From contig NW_026089485.1 in the NCBI RefSeq assembly GCF_933775445.1, forward strand, positions 124,001-188,000: DNA of 64,000 nucleotides. Reading direction: 5' to 3'. The position numbers were made by a program, and so were the translations under genes. Position 1 is the stretch's first letter. Every line of letters begins with the position of its first letter. The notes beneath the pieces are model-generated. The model saw only the letters and a program-made list of their open reading frames with translations, was not told the origin of the DNA and did not search any database. The DNA comes from Argentina anserina (taxonomy: Eukaryota > Streptophyta > Magnoliopsida > Rosales > Rosaceae). Shown piece by piece: positions 26,378 to 39,480 of the stretch.

Positions 26378-27433
26378 GATACTCAGTTTGAAAGAAACAC
26401 ACTCCCACACTTGCAAAACTCTCAAATACAATAGAAACTCGCATCAGATGCCTTACAGAAAGATACTTAAACGAGAAATGAAAAGATACACAATTGGAAT
26501 AGTAAACATACGCAAACGATGTAAAGATACTCAGTTTGAAAGAAACACACTCCCACACTTGCAAAACTCTCAAATTCAATAGAAACTCGCATCAGAAAGC
26601 CTTACAGGAAGATACTCAAACGAGAAATGAAAAGATACACAATTGGAATAGTAAAGATACGCAAACGATGTAAAGATACACAATTGGAATAGTAAAGATA
26701 CGCAAACGATGTAAAGATACTCAGTTTGAAAGAAACACACTCGCACACTTGCAAAACTCTCAAATTCAATAGAAACTCGCATCCGAAAGCCTTACAGAAA
26801 GATACTCAAACGAGAAATGAAAAGATACACAATTGGAATAGTAAAGATACGCAAACGATGTAAAGATACACAATTGGAATAGTAAACATACGCAAACGAT
26901 GTAAAGATACTCAGTTTGAAAGAAACACACTCCCACACTTGCAAAACTCTCAAATTCAATAGAAACTCGAATCAGAAAGCCTTACAGAAAGATACTTAAA
27001 CGAGAATTGAAAAGATACTCAATTGGAATAGTAAAGATACGCAAACGATGTAAAGATACACAATTGGAATAGTAAAGATACGCAAACGATGTAAAGATAC
27101 TCAGTTTGAAAGAAACACACTCCCACACTTGCAAAACTCTCAAATACAATAGAAACTCGCATCAGAAGCCTTACAGAAAGATACTCAAACGAGAAATGAA
27201 AAGATACACAATTGAAATAGTAAAGATACGCAAACGATGTAAAGATACACAATTGGAATAGTAAACATACGCAAACGATGTAAAGATACTCAGTTTGAAG
27301 GAAACACACTCCCACACTTGCAAAACTCTCAAATTCAATAGAAACTCGCATCAGAAAGCCTTACAGAAAGATACTCAAACGAGAAATGAAAAGATACACA
27401 ATTGGAATAGTAAAGATACGCAAACGATGTAAA
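26378..27433 (+). repeat. 6-unit higher-order repeat, copy 3 (1056 bp)
   Basis: Same unit order as copy 2. A private change, CTCGAATCAG near 26969, removes the usual CTCGCATCAG. Confidence 0.94.
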
Positions 27434-27582
27434 GATACTCAGTTTGAAAGAAACACACTCCCACACTTGCAAAACTCTCAAATTCAATAGAAACTCGCAT
27501 CAGAAAGCCTTACAGAAAGATACTCAAACGAGAAATGAAAAGATACACAATTGGAATAGTAAAGATACGCAAACGATGTAAA
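27434..27582 (+). repeat. Single 149-bp unit between repeat families
   Basis: A standard n = 1 unit joining the 1056-bp family to the 2576-bp family. Confidence 0.88.
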
Positions 27583-30158
27583 GATACTCAGTTTGAAAGA
27601 AACACACTCCCACACTTGCAAAACTCTCAAATTCAATAGAAACTCGCATCAGAAAGCCTTACAGGAAGATACTCAAACGAGAAATGAAAAGATACACAAT
27701 TGGAATAGTAAAGATACGCAAACGATGTAAAGATACACAATTGGAATAGTAAAGATACGTAAACGATGTAAAGATACTCAGTTTGAAAGAAACACACTCC
27801 CACACTTGCAAAACTCTCAAATTCAATAGAAACTCGCATCCGGAAGCCTTACAGAAAGATACTCAAACGAGAAATGAAAAGATACACAATTGGAATAGTA
27901 AAGATACGCAAACGATGTAAAGATACACAATTGGAATAGTAAACATACGCAAACGATGTAAAGATACTCAGTTTGAAAGAAACACACTCCCACACTTGCA
28001 AAACTCTCAAATTCAATAGAAACTCGCATCAGAAAGCCTTACAGAAAGATACTCAAACGAGAATTGAAAAGATACTCAATTGGAATAGTAAAGATACGCA
28101 AACGATGTAAAGATACACAATTGGAATAGTAAAGATACGCAAACGATGTAAAGATACTCAGTTTGAAAGAAACACACTCCCACACTTGCAAAACTCTCAA
28201 ATACAATAGAAACTCGCATCAGAAGCCTTACAGAAAGATACTCAAACGAGAAATGAAAAGATACACAATTGGAATAGTAAAGATACGCAAACGATGTAAA
28301 GATACTCAGTTTGAAAGAAACACACTCCCACACTTGCAAAACTCTCAAATTCAATAGAAACTCGCATCAGAAAGCCTTACAGAAAGATACTCAAACGAGA
28401 AATGAAAGGATACACAATTGGAATAGTAAAGATACGCAAACGATGTAAAGATACTCAGTTTGAAAGAAACACACTCCCACACTTGCAAAACTCTCAAATA
28501 CAATAGAAACTCGCATCAGAAAGCCTTACATAAAGATACTCAAACAAGAAATGAAAAGATACACAATTGGAATAGTAAAGATACGGAAACGATGTAAAGA
28601 TACACAATTGGAATAGTAAAGATACGTAAACGATGTAAAGATACTCAGTTTGAAAGAAACACACTCCCACACTTGCAAAACTCTCAAATTCAATAGAAAC
28701 TCGCATCCGGAAGCCTTACAGAAAGATACTCAAACGAGAAATGAAAAGATACACAATTGGAATAGTAAAGATACGCAAACGATGTAAAGATACACAATTG
28801 GAATAGTAAACATACGCAAACGATGTAAAGATACTCAGTTTGAAAGAAACACACTCCCATACTTGCAAAACTCTCAAATTCAATAGAAACTCGCATCAGA
28901 AAGCCTTACAGAAAGATACTCAAACGAGAATTGAAAAGATACTCAACTGGAATAGTAAAGATACGCAAACGATGTAAAGATACACAATTGGAATAGTAAA
29001 GATACGCAAACGATGAAAAGATACACAATTGGAATAGTAAAGATACGGAAACGATGTAAAGATACACAATTGGAATAGTAAAGATACGCAAACGATGTAA
29101 AGATACTCAGTTTGAAAGAAACACACTCCCACACTTGCAAAACTCTCAAATACAATAGAAACTCGCATCAGAAGCCTTACAGAAAGATACTCAAACGAGA
29201 AATGAAAAGATACACAATTGCAATAGTAAAGATACGGAAACGATGTAAAGATACACAATTGGAATAGTAAAGATACGCAAACGATGTAAAGATACTCAGT
29301 TTGAAAGAAACACACTCCCACACTTGCAAAACTCTCAAATTCTATAGAAACTCGCATCAGAAAGCCTTACAAAAAGATACTCAAACAAGAAATGAAAAGA
29401 TACACAATTGGAATAGTAAAGATACGCAAACGATGTAAAGATACACAATTGGAATAGTAAAGATACGCAAACGATGTAAAGATACTCAGTTTGAGAGAAA
29501 CACACTCCCACACTTGCAAAACTCTCAAATTCAATAGAAACTCGCATCAGAAAGCCTTACAGAAAGATACTCAAACGAGAAATGAAAAGATACACAATTG
29601 GAATAGTAAAGATACGCAAACGATGTAAAGATACTCAGTTTGAAAGAAACACACTCCCACACTTGCAAAACTCTCAAATTCTATAGAAACTCGCATCAGA
29701 AAGCCTTACAGAAAGATACTCAAACAAGAAATGAAAAGATACACAATTGGAATAGTACAGATACGCAAACGATGTAAAGATACACAATTGGAATAGTAAA
29801 GATACGCAAACGATGTAAAGATACTCAGTTTGAGAGAAACACACTCCCACCCTTGCAAAACTCTCAAATTCAATAGAAACTCGCATCAGAAAGCCTTACA
29901 GAAAGATACTCAAACGAGAAATGAAAAGATACACAATTGGAATAGTAAATATACGCAAACGATGTAAAGATACACAATTGGAATAGTAAACATACGCAAA
30001 CGATGTAAAGATACTCAGTTTGAAAGAAACACACTCCCACACTTGCAAAACTCTCAAATTCAAAAGAAACTCGCATCAGAAAGCCTTACAGAAAGATACT
30101 CAAACGAGAAATGAAAAGATACACAATTGGAATAGTAAAGATACGCAAACGATGTAAA
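27583..30158 (+). repeat. 14-unit higher-order repeat, copy 1 (2576 bp)
   Basis: Unit lengths are 190, 190, 190, 148, 149, 190, 190, 272, 189, 190, 149, 190, 190 and 149. Markers are CTTACATAAAG (28531), CATCCGGAAGCC and GATACTCAACTGG. It contains the first 272-bp unit since 1872. Another family with the same unit count at 9912-19304 has a different order, so the two are distinct. Confidence 0.92.
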
Positions 30159-32057
30159 GATACTCAGTTTGAAAGAAACACACTCCCACACTTGCAAAAC
30201 TCTCAAATTCAATAGAAACTCGCATCAGAAAGCCTTACAGGAAGATACTCAAACGAGAAATGAAAAGATACACAATTGGAATAGTAAAGATACGCAAACG
30301 ATGTAAAGATACACAATTGGAATAGTAAAGATACGCAAACGATGTAAAGATACTCAGTTTGAAAGAAACACACTCGCACACTTGCAAAACTCTCAAATTC
30401 AATAGAAACTCGCATCCGAAAGCCTTACAGAAAGATACTCAAACGAGAAATGAAAAGATACACAATTGGAATAGTAAAGATACGCAAACGATGTAAAGAT
30501 ACACAATTGGAATAGTAAACATACGCAAACGATGTAAAGATACTCAGTTTGAAAGAAACACACTCCCACACTTGCAAAACTCTCAAATTCAATAGAAACT
30601 CGCATCAGAAAGCCTTACAGAAAGATACTCAAACGAGAATTGAAAAGATACTCAATTGGAATAGTAAAGATACGCAAACGATGTAAAGATACACAATTGG
30701 AATAGTAAAGATACGCAAACGATGTAAAGATACTCAGTTTGAAAGAAACACACTCCCACACTTGCAAAACTCTCAAATACAATAGAAACTCGCATCAGAA
30801 GCCTTACAGAAAGATACTCAAACGAGAAATGAAAAGATACACAATTGGAATAGTAAAGATACGCAAACGATGTAAAGATACTCAGTTTGAAAGAAACACA
30901 CTCCCACACTTGCAAAACTCTCAAATTCAATAGAAACTCGCATCAGAAAGCCTTACAGAAAGATACTCAAACGAGAAATGAAAGGATACACAATTGGAAT
31001 AGTAAAGATACGCAAACGATGTAAAGATACTCAGTTTGAAAGAAACACACTCCCACACTTGCAAAACTCTCAAATACAATAGAAACTCGCATCAGAAAGC
31101 CTTACATAAAGATACTCAAACAAGAAAGGAAAAGATACACAATTGGAATAGTAAAGATACGGAAACGATGTAAAGATACACAATTGGAATAGTAAAGATA
31201 CGTAAACGATGTAAAGATACTCAGTTTGAAAGAAACACACTCCCATACTTGCAAAACTCTCAAATTCAATAGAAACTCGCATCAGAAAGCCTTACAGAAA
31301 GATACTCAAACGAGAAATGAAAAGACACACAATTGGAATAGTAAAGATACGCAAACGATGCAAAGATACACAATTGGAATAGTAAAGATACGCAAACGAT
31401 GTAAAGATACTCAGTTTGAAGGAAACACACTCCCACACTTGCAAAACTCTCAAATTCAATAGAAACTCGCATCAGAAAGCCTTACAGAAAGATACTCAAA
31501 CGAGAAATGAAAAGATACACAATTGGAATAGTAAAGATACGCAAACGATGTAAAGATACACAATTGGAATAGTAAAGATACGCAAACGATGTCAAGATAC
31601 TCAGTTTGAAAGAAACACACTCCCACACTTCCAAAACTCTCAAATTCAATAGAAACTCGCATCCGAAAGCCTTACAGAAAGATACTCAAACGAGAAATGA
31701 AAAGATACACAATTGGAATAGTAAAGATACGCAAACGATGTAAAGATACACAATTGGAATAGTAAACATACGCAAACGATGTAAAGATACTCAGTTTGAA
31801 AGAAACACACTCCCATACTTGCAAAACTCTCAAATTCAATAGAAACTCGCATCAGAAAGCCTTACAGAAAGATACTCAAACGAGAATTGAAAAGATACTC
31901 AACTGGAATAGTAAAGATACGCAAACGATGTAAAGATACACATTTGGAATAGTAAAGATACGCAAACGATGAAAAGATACACAATTGGAATAGTAAAGAT
32001 ACGGAAACGATGTAAAGATACACAATTGGAATAGTAAAGATACGCAAACGATGTAAA
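30159..32057 (+). repeat. 14-unit higher-order repeat, partial copy 2 with insertion
   Basis: Units are 190, 190, 190, 148, 149, 190, 190, 190, 190 and 272. It tracks copy 1 at an offset of 2576 bp to about 31216, then carries two additional 190-bp units (380 bp), and resumes at an offset of 2956 bp through the 272-bp unit. Private variants include AAAGACACACAATT (31321), CGATGCAAAG and ACTTCCAAAAC. Confidence 0.9.
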
Positions 32058-32437
32058 GATACTCAGTTTGAAAGAAACACACTCCCACACTTGCAAAACT
32101 CTCAAATTCTATAGAAACTCGCATCAGAAAGCCTTACAGAAAGATACTCAAACAAGAAATGAAAAGATACACAATTGCAATAGTAAAGATACGGAAACGA
32201 TGTAAAGATACACAATTGGAATAGTAAAGATACGCAAACGATGTAAAGATACTCAGTTTGAAAGAAACACACTCCCACACTTGCAAAACTCTCAAATTCT
32301 ATAGAAACTCGCATCAGAAAGCCTTACAGAAAGATACTCAAACAAGAAATGAAAAGATACACAATTGGAATAGTAAAGATACGCAAACGATGTAAAGATA
32401 CACAATTGGAATAGTAAAGATACGCAAACGATGTAAA
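32058..32437 (+). repeat. Two 190-bp units before the 3.3-kb family
   Basis: Both carry AATTCTATAG in C and CAAACAAG in D. They join the 2576-bp and 3.3-kb families. Confidence 0.86.
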
Positions 32438-35400
32438 GATACTCAGTTTGAAAGAAACACACTCCCACAATTGCAAAACTCTCAAATACAATAGAAACTC
32501 GCATCAGAAGCCTTACAGAAAGATACTCAAACGAGAAATGAAAAGATACACAATTGCAATAGTAAACATACGCAAACGATGTAAAGATACTCAGTTTGAA
32601 AGAAACACACTCCCATACTTGCAAAACTCTCAAATTCAATAGAAACTCGCATCAGAAAGCCTTACAGAAAGATACTCAAACGAGAATTGAAAAGATACTC
32701 AATTGGAATTGTAAAGATACGCAAACGATGTAAAGATACACAATTGGAATAGTAAAGATACGCAAACGATGAAAAGATACACAATTGGAATAGTAAAGAT
32801 ACGGAAACGATGTAAAGATACACAATTGCAATAGTAAAGATACGCAAACGATGTAAAGATACTCAGTTTGAAAGAAACACACTCCCACACTTGCAAAACT
32901 CTCAAATACAATAGAAACTCGCATCAGAAGCCTTACAGAAAGATACTCAAACGAGAAATGAAAAGATACACAATTGGAATAGTAAAGATACGCAAACGAT
33001 GTAAAGATACACAATTGGAATAGTAAAGATACGCAAACGATGTAAAGATACTCAGTTTGAGAGAAACACACTCCCACACTTGCAAAACTCTCAAATTCAA
33101 TAGAAACTCGCATCAGAAAGCCTTACAGAAAGATACTCAAACGAGAAATGAAAAGATACACAATTGGAATAGTAAAGATACGCAAACGATGTAAAGATAC
33201 GCAATTGGAATAGTAAACATACGCAAACGATGTAAAGATACTCAGTTTGAAAGAAACACACTCCCACACTTGCAAAACTCTCAAATTCAATAGAAACTCG
33301 CATCAGAAAGCCTTACAGAAAGATACTCAAACGAGAAATGAAAAGATACTCAATTGGAATAGTAAAGATACGCAAACGATGTAAAGATACTCAGTTTGAA
33401 AGAAACACACTCCCACACTTGCAAAACTCTCAAGTACAATAGAAACTCGCATCAGAAAGCCTTACAGAAAGATACTCAAACGAGAAATGAAAAGATACTC
33501 AATTGGAATAGTAAAGATACGCAAACGATGTAAAGATACTCAGTTTGAAAGAAACACACTCCCACACTTGCAAAACTCTCAAATACAATAGAAACTCGCA
33601 TCAGAAGCCTTACAGAAAGATACTTAAACGAGAAATGAAAAGATACACAATTGGAATAGTAAACATACGCAAACGATGTAAAGATACTCAGTTTGAAAGA
33701 AACACACTCCCACACTTGCAAAACTCTCAAATTCAATAGAAACTCGCATCAGAAAGCCTTACAGAAAGATACTCAAACGAGAAATGAAAGGATACACAAT
33801 TGGAATAGTAAAGATATGCAAACGATGTAAAGATACTCAGTTTGAAAGAAACACACTCCCATACTTGCAAAACTCTCAAATTCAATAGAAACTCGCATCA
33901 GAAAGCCTTACAGAAAGATACACAAACGAGAATTGAAAAGATACTCAATTGGAATAGTAAATATACGCAAACGATGAAAAGATACACAATTGGAATAGTA
34001 AAGATACGGAAACAATGTAAAGATACACAATTGGAATAGTAAAGATACGCAAACGATGTAAAGATACTCAGTTTTAAAGAAACACACTCCCACACTTGCA
34101 AAACTCACAAATACAATAGAAACTCGCATCAGAAGCCTTACAGAAAGATACTCAAACGAGAAATGAAAAGATACACAATTGCAATAGTAAAGATACGGAA
34201 ACGATGTAAAGATACACAATTGGAATAGTAAAGATACGCAAACGATGTAAAGATACTCAGTTTGAAAGAAACACACTCCCACACTTGCAAAACTCTCAAA
34301 TACAATAGAAACTCGCATCAGAAGCCTTACAGAAAGATACTCAAACGAGAAATGAAAAGATACACAATTGGAATAGTAAACATACGCAAACGATGTAAAG
34401 ATACACAATTGGAATAGTAAAGATACGCAAACGATGTAAAGATACTCATTTTGAGAGAAACACACTCCCACACTTGCAAAACTCTCAAATTCAATAGAAA
34501 CTCGCATCAGAAAGCCTTACAGAAAGATACTCAAACGAGAAATGAAAAGATACACAATTGGAATAGTAAAGATACGCAAACGATGTAAAGATACACAATT
34601 GGAATAGTAAACATACGCAAACGATGTAAAGATACTCAGTTTGAAAGAAACACACTCCCACACTTGCAAAACTCTCAAATTCAATAGAAACTCGCATCAG
34701 AAAGCCTTACAGAAAGATACTCAAACGAGAAATGAAAGGATACACAATTGGAATAGTAAAGATACGCAAACGATGTAAAGATACTCAGTTTGAAAGAAAC
34801 ACACTCCCATACTTGCAAAACTCTCAAATACAATAGAAACTCGCATCAGAAAGCCTTACATAAAGATACTCAAACAAGAAATGAAAAGATACACAATTGG
34901 AATAGTAAAGATACGGAAACGATGTAAAGATACACAATTGGAATAGTAAAGATACGTAAACGATGTAAAGATACTCAGTTTGAAAGAAACACACTCCCAC
35001 ACTTGCAAAACTCTCAAATTCAATAGAAACTCGCATCCGAAAGCCTTACAGAAAGATACTCAAACGAGAAATGAAAAGATACACAATTGGAATAGTAAAG
35101 ATACGCAAACGATGTAAAGATACACAATTGGAATAGTAAACATACGCAAACGATGTAAAGATACTCAGTTTGAAAGAAACACACTCCCATACTTGCAAAA
35201 CTCTCAAATTCAATAGAAACTCGCATCAGAAAGCCTTACAGAAAGATACTCAAACGAGAATTGAAAAGATACTCAACTGGAATAGTAAAGATACGCAAAC
35301 GATGTAAAGATACACAATTGGAATAGTAAAGATACGGAAACGATGTAAAGATACACAATTGGAATAGTAAAGATACGCAAACGATGTAAAGATACTCAGT

Positions 35401-36148
35401 TTGAAAGAAACACACTCCCACACTTGCAAAACTCTCAAATACAATAGAAACTCGCATCAGAAGCCTTACAGAAAGATACTCAAACGAGAAATGAAAAGAT
35501 ACACAATTGCAATAGTAAAGATACGGAAACGATGTAAAGATACACAATTGGAATAGTAAAGATACGCAAACGATGTAAAGATACTCAGTTTGAAAGAAAC
35601 ACACTCCCACACTTGCAAAACTCTCAAATTCTATAGAAACTCGCATCAGAAAGCCTTACAGAAAGATACTCAAACAAGAAATGAAAAGATACACAATTGG
35701 AATAGTAAAGATACGCAAACGATGTAAAGATACACAATTGGAATAGTAAAGATACGCAAACGATGTAAAGATACTCAGTTTGAAAGAAACACACTCCCAC
35801 AATTGCAAAACTCTCAAATACAATAGAAACTCGCATCAGAAGCCTTACAGAAAGATACTTAAACGAGAAATGAAAAGATACACAATTGCAATAGTAAAGA
35901 TACGGAAACGATGTAAAGATACACAATTGGAATAGTAAAGATACGCAAACGATGTAAAGATACTCAGTTTGAAAGAAACACACTCCCACACTTGCAAAAC
36001 TCTCAAATTCTATAGAAACTCGCATCAGAAAGCCTTACAGAAAGATACTCAAACAAGAAATGAAAAGATACACAATTGGAATAGTAAAGATACGCAAACG
36101 ATGTAAAGATACACAATTGGAATAGTAAAGATACGCAAACGATGTAAA
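32438..36148 (+). repeat. 3.3-kb higher-order repeat, copy A (20 units, 3711 bp)
   Basis: Unit lengths are 148, 272, 189, 190, 149, 149, 148, 149, 231, 189, 189, 190, 149, 190, 190, 231, 189, 190, 189 and 190. The last two (379 bp) are an extra tandem dimer absent from later copies. Markers are CTCCCACAATTGC, CTCAAGTAC, CAGTTTTAAAG and CTCATTTTGAG (34441). Confidence 0.93.
35770..36148 (+). repeat. 379-bp dimer present only in copy A
   Basis: A 189-bp and a 190-bp unit that repeat the preceding dimer. The following copies pass directly from the equivalent of 35770 to the next cycle. This accounts for the 379-bp length excess of copy A over copy B. Confidence 0.88.
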
Positions 36149-39100
36149 GATACTCAGTTTGAAAGAAACACACTCCCACAATTGCAAAACTCTCAAATAC
36201 AATAGAAACTCGCATCAGAAGCCTTACAGAAAGATACTCAAACGAGAAATGAAAAGATACACAATTGCAATAGTAAACATACGCAAACGATGTAAAGATA
36301 CTCAGTTTGAAAGAAACACACTCCCATACTTGCAAAACTCTCAAATTCAATAGAAACTCGCATCAGAAAGCCTTACAGAAAGATACTCAAACGAGAATTG
36401 AAAAGATACTCAATTGGAATAGTAAAGATACGCAAACGATGTAAAGATACACAATTGGAATAGTAAAGATACGCAAACGATGAAAAGATACACAATTGGA
36501 ATAGTAAAGATACGGAAACGATGTAAAGATACACAATTGCAATAGTAAAGATACGCAAACGATGTAAAGATACTCAGTTTGAAAGAAACACACTCCCACA
36601 CTTGCAAAACTCTCAAATACAATAGAAACTCGCATCAGAAACCTTACAGAAAGATACTCAAACGAGAAATGAAAAGATACACAATTGGAATAGTAAAGAT
36701 ACGCAAACGATGTAAAGATACACAATTGGAATAGTAAAGATACGCAAACGATGTAAAGATACTCAGTTTGAGAGAAACACACTCCCACACTTGCAAAACT
36801 CTCAAATTCAATAGAAACTCGCATCAGAAAGCCTTACAGAAAGATACTCAAACGAGAAATGAAAAGATACACAATTGGAATAGTAAAGATACGCAAACGA
36901 TGTAAAGATACGCAATTGGAATAGTAAACATACGCAAACGATGTAAAGATACTCAGTTTGAAAGAAACACACTCCCACACTTGCAAAACTCTCAAATTCA
37001 ATAGAAACTCGCATCAGAAAGCCTTACAGAAAGATACTCAAACGAGAAATGAAAAGATACTCAATTGGAATAGTAAAGATACGCAAACGATGTAAAGATA
37101 CTCAGTTTGAAAGAAACACACTCCCACACTTGCAAAACTCTCAAGTACAATAGAAACTCGCATCAGAAAGCCTTACAGAAAGATACTCAAACGAGAAATG
37201 AAAAGATACTCAATTGGAATAGTAAAGATACGCAAACGATGTAAAGATACTCAGTTTGAAAGAAACACACTCCCACACTTGCAAAACTCTCAAATACAAT
37301 AGAAACTCGCATCAGAAGCCTTACAGAAAGATACTTAAACGAGAAATGAAAAGATACACAATTGGAATAGTAAACATACGCAAACGATGTAAAGATACTC
37401 AGTTTGAAAGAAACACACTCCCACACTTGCAAAACTCTCAAATTCAATAGAAACTCGCATCAGAAAGCCTTACAGAAAGATACTCAAACGAGAAATGAAA
37501 GGATACACAATTGGAATAGTAAAGATACGCAAACGATGTAAAGATACTCAGTTTGAAAGAAACACACTCCCATACTTGCAAAACTCTCAAATTCAATAGA
37601 AACTCGCATCAGAAAGCCTTACAGAAAGATACTCAAACGAGAATTGAAAAGATACTCAATTGGAATAGTAAAGATACGCAAACGATGAAAAGATACACAA
37701 TTGGAATAGTAAAGATACGGAAACAATGTAAAGATACACAATTGGAATAGTAAAGATACGCAAACGATGTAAAGATACTCAGTTTTAAAGAAACACACTC
37801 CCACACTTGCAAAACTCACAAATACAATAGAAACTCGCATCAGAAGCCTTACAGAAAGATACTCAAACGAGAAATGAAAAGATACACAATTGCAATAGTA
37901 AAGATACGGAAACGATGTAAAGATACACAATTGGAATAGTAAAGATACGCAAACGATGTAAAGATACTCAGTTTGAAAGAAACACACTCCCACACTTGCA
38001 AAACTCTCAAATACAATAGAAACTCGCATCAGAAGCCTTACAGAAAGATACTCAAACGAGAAATGAAAAGCTACACAATTGGAATAGTAAACATACGCAA
38101 ACGATGTAAAGATACACAATTGGAATAGTAAAGATACGCAAACGATGTAAAGATACTCATTTTGAGAGAAACACACTCCCACACTTGCAAAACTCTCAAA
38201 TTCAATAGAAACTCGCATCAGAAAGCCTTACAGAAAGATACTCAAACGAGAAATGAAAAGATACACAATTGGAATAGTAAAGATACGCAAACGATGTAAA
38301 GATACACAATTGGAATAGTAAACATACGCAAACGATGTAAAGATACTCAGTTTGAAAGAAACACACTCCCACACTTGCAAAACTCTCAAATTCAATAGAA
38401 ACTCGCATCAGAAAGCCTTACAGAAAGATACTCAAACGAGAAATGAAAGGATACACAATTGGAATAGTAAAGATACGCAAACGATGTAAAGATACTCAGT
38501 TTGAAAGAAACACACTCCCATACTTGCAAAACTCTCAAATACAATAGAAACTCGCATCAGAAAGCCTTACATAAAGATACTCAAACAAGAAATGAAAAGA
38601 TACACAATTGGAATAGTAAAGATACGGAAACGATGTAAAGATACACAATTGGAATAGTAAAGATACGTAAACGATGTAAAGATACTCAGTTTGAAAGAAA
38701 CACACTCCCACACTTGCAAAACTCTCAAATTCAATAGAAACTCGCATCCGAAAGCCTTACAGAAAGATACTCAAACGAGAAATGAAAAGATACACAATTG
38801 GAATAGTAAAGATACGCAAACGATGTAAAGATACACAATTGGAATAGTAAACATACGCAAACGATGTAAAGATACTCAGTTTGAAAGAAACACACTCCCA
38901 TACTTGCAAAACTCTCAAATTCAATAGAAACTCGCATCAGAAAGCCTTACAGAAAGATACTCAAACGAGAATTGAAAAGATACTCAACTGGAATAGTAAA
39001 GATACGCAAACGATGTAAAGATACACAATTGTAATAGTAAAGATACGGAAACGATGTAAAGATACACAATTGGAATAGTAAAGATACGCAAACGATGTAA

Positions 39101-39480
39101 AGATACTCAGTTTGAAAGAAACACACTCCCACACTTGCAAAACTCTCAAATACAATAGAAACTCGCATCAGAAGCCTTACAGAAAGATACTCAAACGAGA
39201 AATGAAAAGATACACAATTGCAATAGTAAAGATACGGAAACGATGTAAAGATACACAATTGGAATAGTAAAGATACGCAAACGATGTAAAGATACTCAGT
39301 TTGAAAGAAACACACTCCCACACTTGCAAAACTCTCAAATTCTATAGAAACTCGCATCAGAAAGCCTTACAGAAAGATACTCAAACAAGAAATGAAAAGA
39401 TACACAATTGGAATAGTAAAGATACGCAAACGATGTAAAGATACACAATTGGAATAGTAAAGATACGCAAACGATGTAAA
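36149..39480 (+). repeat. 3.3-kb higher-order repeat, copy B (18 units, 3332 bp)
   Basis: Follows copy A unit for unit at an offset of 3711 bp, without the extra dimer. Private differences include CAGAAACCTTAC near 36638 and AAAGCTACACAATT near 38070. The 231-bp unit at 37543 still has all three A+B pairs. Confidence 0.94.

Noticed and set aside
33908..38218. Long minus-strand open reading frames as protein genes
   Set aside because: They recur in several frames throughout the array, break whenever unit length is not a multiple of three, and simply translate the repeat. There is no stable frame or recognisable domain.
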